A stretch of 5,772 nt of DNA from a bacterium (GTDB lineage: Archaea; Nanobdellota; Nanobdellia; Pacearchaeales; GW2011-AR1): contig JAUUWR010000061.1 in NCBI GenBank assembly GCA_030588935.1, positions 1-5,772 of the forward strand. Reading direction: 5' to 3'. Below the pieces are notes generated by a model. That model did no database searches. It saw only the letters and a list, made by a program, of their open reading frames with translations, and was not told where the DNA came from. Positions within the stretch are counted from its first letter, which is position 1; the number at the start of each line of letters is the position of its first letter. Position numbers and translations under genes: made by a program. Shown here one piece after another: positions 3,842 to 5,772 of the stretch.

Positions 3842-4690
3842 TTATAAAGGAAAACTAATTTTCTTCAAATAATCCTCTTTTAAATCTTTTTGAACAATAT
3901 GAAGGTAAATCTGAGTTGAAGTTATTGATTTATGGCCCAATAACCTCTGAACTTTCTCTATTGGTATGTCTTTTTTCAATAAATGTGTAGCACAGCTATG
4001 TCTTAGCACATGTGGGCTTATTTGCTTGTTTAAAGCACGTATACTACACAAATTCAGTAAAGTTCGCCATCTTCTACCACTTATCTTAAATAAGGGCTTA
4101 TTTTCGTCTAAATCGCTTTTTATAGTAGAAATCCAGTTATTAATCCTTTTCATTAGTTCAGGTAACACAAAAACCATTCTTTCTCTTGATCCTTTTTCTC
4201 CAATCTTTAATTCTCCTAAATCCTTACAATCAGAATCCCAGTAAGCCCTCCAATTAAAATCATCTAGTTTAATTCCTGTTAAACCCCCAACCCTCAAACC
4301 ACAATAGAAACTCAACAAAAGCATTAACTTTTCTCTTTCTCTTTCAAAGTATTTTTCTATTCTCCAAACTTCTTCTTCTGTTATAAAAATTGGAATCTTA
4401 TTAGATCTAACTCCTGTTTCTCTAGGAATAATTATTTCTTTAGTGCTATCAAGGATATCTTTAGAGAAATCTTCTTTATTTAATATTACAAAAGTTATGT
4501 AGTTCTTAACAAAGGCCTTAACAACTGAATTATAATTAAACTTCTTAAGAAAATTATTAACCTTTCTCTGTGTTAGGTTTTCTGCTTGCCCAAATTTATC
4601 ATAATAGCCCATATATTCATAAATAGTTTTATGCTTTAATTTCTTTGATTTACACCAATCAACAAATTTCTTTCTTTCTTCAATGTTCAT
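3842..4690 (-). CDS. Tyrosine recombinase (XerA/XerD-like integrase)
   Basis: The 282-aa protein has the usual two parts: an N-terminal SAM-like core-binding domain (about 1-80) and a catalytic domain (about 100-275). All catalytic residues are present: R133 (YCGLRVGGLTGIKLDD), K166 (GEKGSRER, in the beta hairpin), H227-V-L-R230 (SPHVLRHSCATHLL), H253 (LLGHKSITST) and nucleophile Y262. It should cut and rejoin DNA at short inverted-arm sites for integration, excision or dimer resolution. Its length is typical of single-gene archaeal/bacterial Xer proteins and it is not an SSV-type split integrase. The ATG is one base after the methyltransferase stop, so the two are co-expressed. The G134-V135 context (usually E after R-x-S/G) is slightly unusual. 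No attachment site was found. Confidence 0.93.
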   Translation of the reverse strand: MNIEERKKFVDWCKSKKLKHKTIYEYMGYYDKFGQAENLTQRKVNNFLKKFNYNSVVKAFVKNYITFVILNKEDFSKDILDSTKEIIIPRETGVRSNKIPIFITEEEVWRIEKYFEREREKLMLLLSFYCGLRVGGLTGIKLDDFNWRAYWDSDCKDLGELKIGEKGSRERMVFVLPELMKRINNWISTIKSDLDENKPLFKISGRRWRTLLNLCSIRALNKQISPHVLRHSCATHLLKKDIPIEKVQRLLGHKSITSTQIYLHIVQKDLKEDYLKKISFPL

Positions 4691-4691
4691 T

Positions 4692-5324
4692 TTATTTTTT
4701 TTCTATTATCTTAATTATTTCTAAACATAACTTTTCTGGGATTACTCCTCTAAACTCTGAACTCTTTTCTCCCTGAGTTCCTTTATCTAAAACACCCATC
4801 AATTTCTTTTTATGATATCCTCTTGGTTGTCTATCATGACATGGAGCTCCATTCTTACAACATTTACCGACAAATCCAAAATTATTCCAAATATCAGTAG
4901 GTTTCATATAATTAAATCCATATTGACAATAAGTAACAGTAGTTTTTGGTAAAGGTTTCATAAACCAGATCGATCTTAATCCTGCTCTTGGATTTTCAAT
5001 AACCCAATATTTAGGTTTTAAATCCCGAATCAATTCCACACACTTATAAGCTAATGCTAATCCTATATAAGTCTTTGATTTAGTTGGAAATCCCATATAC
5101 ATACTATTACCACTTAAACTAAATGTTTCACAAGGAGGACTACACCAAATCATATCTGGCTTTCTCCATTCTTTAGGCAACATCTTAATATTAAAATAAA
5201 GCATATCGCAAACCATATCTGGTTTAAACTTTGGATTAAAGTCTATTGTGAAAACTTCATGTCCTCTTTCTTTAGATACATTTCCAAAACTACTTGTTCC
5301 AGAAAAAAATTCAATTATTTTCAT
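4692..5324 (-). CDS. Compact DNA C5-cytosine methyltransferase (phage-type)
   Basis: The 210-aa protein has motif I E5-F-F-S-G-T-S-S-F-G14 (SAM binding), an acidic D28 at the end of the second strand, motif IV C61-S-P-P64-C65-E-T-F-S69 with catalytic C65, and motif VI I109-E110-N111-P112 in place of ENV. After it come TYCQYG (131-136) and KPTDIW (141-146). A Cys/His-containing stretch C155-C156...C162-H163-D-R-Q-P-R (155-168) lies where larger enzymes have their target-recognition domain. The C-terminal FRGVIPEKLCLEI matches the helix that ends this family. It should move a methyl group from SAM to cytosine C5. It is much shorter than the 320-400 aa of restriction-type enzymes, no restriction nuclease is adjacent, so it looks solitary. 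It overlaps the 87-aa gene by ATGA. Confidence 0.87.
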   Translation of the reverse strand: MKIIEFFSGTSSFGNVSKERGHEVFTIDFNPKFKPDMVCDMLYFNIKMLPKEWRKPDMIWCSPPCETFSLSGNSMYMGFPTKSKTYIGLALAYKCVELIRDLKPKYWVIENPRAGLRSIWFMKPLPKTTVTYCQYGFNYMKPTDIWNNFGFVGKCCKNGAPCHDRQPRGYHKKKLMGVLDKGTQGEKSSEFRGVIPEKLCLEIIKIIEKK

Positions 5325-5584
5325 TTTTCCTCCTTATGAATTTTATCTATTAATTTTTGACAATATTTCATTCTTTCATTGTATGTATTTGGATTCTTAG
5401 CACTTGCACCAAGTGAACTTCTATCTGAAACAGCATAAACCTTAGAGACTAATGAAAAACTATTTTCTTCAGTTACTCCTTTTTTAATTTCTTTTTCAAC
5501 AAATTCTAAGTCTTTAGTATCTTCATTCCATGCTTCTGTTTCTGTTTTAAATCCATGAGGTCTTTCTTTAGTTATTTCTCCCAT
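5321..5584 (-). CDS. Unrecognised 87-aa polar protein
   Basis: The protein is highly charged with no hydrophobic core segment: an acidic/lysine N-terminal half (to about 40), a middle SLVSKVYAVSDRSSLGASA (44-62), and a basic C-terminal helix (NTYNERMKYCQKLIDKIHKEEK). I see no motif that assigns a function. The stop overlaps the methyltransferase start by ATGA and the start is one base after the stop of the upstream gene, so it is firmly within the operon. A role linked to DNA modification or to the upstream product is only a contextual guess. Confidence 0.65.
   Translation of the reverse strand: MGEITKERPHGFKTETEAWNEDTKDLEFVEKEIKKGVTEENSFSLVSKVYAVSDRSSLGASAKNPNTYNERMKYCQKLIDKIHKEEK
5329..5335 (-). 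promoter_or_regulatory. Strong Shine-Dalgarno AAGGAGG of the methyltransferase
   Basis: On the minus strand AAGGAGG ends four bases before the ATG at 5324. It lies inside the last codons of the 87-aa gene and supports both the start and high translation in an overlapping pair. Confidence 0.75.
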
Positions 5585-5585
5585 A

Positions 5586-5771
5586 TTACCTAAAACTCTC
5601 CTGATGTTCTATAATTTCTAAAGGAGTTTTTCTAGGGAGTATTTTAATATCAGGAGCAGGAATTATTTTAATCCTAGGAGCTCCTTGCTCAATAACACAT
5701 TCAATTTCTTCTTCTAAGTTCTCTGGGGCTTCTTTAAATTGTTTAGCTATAATTCTCTCAACTAATACTCC
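5586..5771 (-). CDS. C-terminal 61 residues of an unrecognised protein, cut by the right edge
   Basis: The frame is open from the window edge to TAA at 5588-5586. The visible part begins GVLVERIIAKQFKEAPE, an acidic helix EEEIECVIEQ, then a strand-rich IKIIPAPDIKILPRKTP and an ending EHQESFR. Codon use resembles the neighbours and it ends one base before the 87-aa start, so it is the upstream gene of the same operon. The start and any domain lie outside the window, so no function is proposed. Confidence 0.6.
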   Translation of the reverse strand, partial: GVLVERIIAKQFKEAPENLEEEIECVIEQGAPRIKIIPAPDIKILPRKTPLEIIEHQESFR

Positions 5772-5772
5772 A

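Noticed and set aside
3966..4244. 92-aa plus-strand open frame
   Set aside because: It lies entirely antisense to the catalytic domain of the tyrosine recombinase, which carries all catalytic residues; it is a shadow frame.

Overview
The window looks like part of a mobile element (integrative plasmid, virus or provirus) of an AT-rich archaeon. The archaeal call rests on promoters. Three transcription units start with a TTTATAWR TATA box preceded by a purine-rich BRE-like heptamer, and the first T of the box lies exactly 29 nt upstream of the A of the start codon each time. That geometry predicts leaderless mRNAs. Internal operon genes instead often have Shine-Dalgarno sequences. A ribbon-helix-helix protein and a small CxH/CPxC zinc-ribbon protein also fit an archaeal element. 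The host cannot be named; a DPANN-type host is possible but is a guess.

Layout. Positions 1-98 (minus) hold the start of a small zinc-ribbon gene that runs off the left edge. Positions 99-452 have no convincing gene. They hold its promoter, an array of 13-bp palindromes that overlaps that promoter, a possible structured RNA, and a cluster of minus-strand T-tracts that probably ends the next operon. Positions 453-1944 (minus) are a two-gene operon: an unrecognised 188-aa protein followed by a P-loop ATPase with a likely DNA-handling role. Positions 1945-2370 are a divergent intergenic region rich in short repeats, hairpins and a pyrimidine tract, a plausible regulatory or replication-origin region. 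Positions 2371-3776 (plus) are a tight six-gene operon: HNH endonuclease, ribbon-helix-helix regulator, a 39-aa peptide, a 37-aa single-span membrane peptide, an 89-aa protein and a 44-aa protein. Four of these genes are below 50 aa. Positions 3777-3841 are a convergent junction with a likely bidirectional terminator. Positions 3842-5772 (minus) are a second tight operon: an unrecognised gene cut by the right edge, an 87-aa protein, a compact C5-cytosine methyltransferase and a tyrosine recombinase.

How it may work together (inference). The recombinase would integrate, excise or resolve the element. The methyltransferase would mark its DNA. The HNH nuclease could mediate homing or act on DNA. 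The P-loop ATPase and its partner could handle DNA in packaging, transfer or partition. The ribbon-helix-helix protein and the zinc-ribbon protein are the candidate regulators, and the palindrome array at 106-182 is a natural operator. No capsid gene, replication initiator or relaxase is recognisable here, so virus and plasmid cannot be separated.
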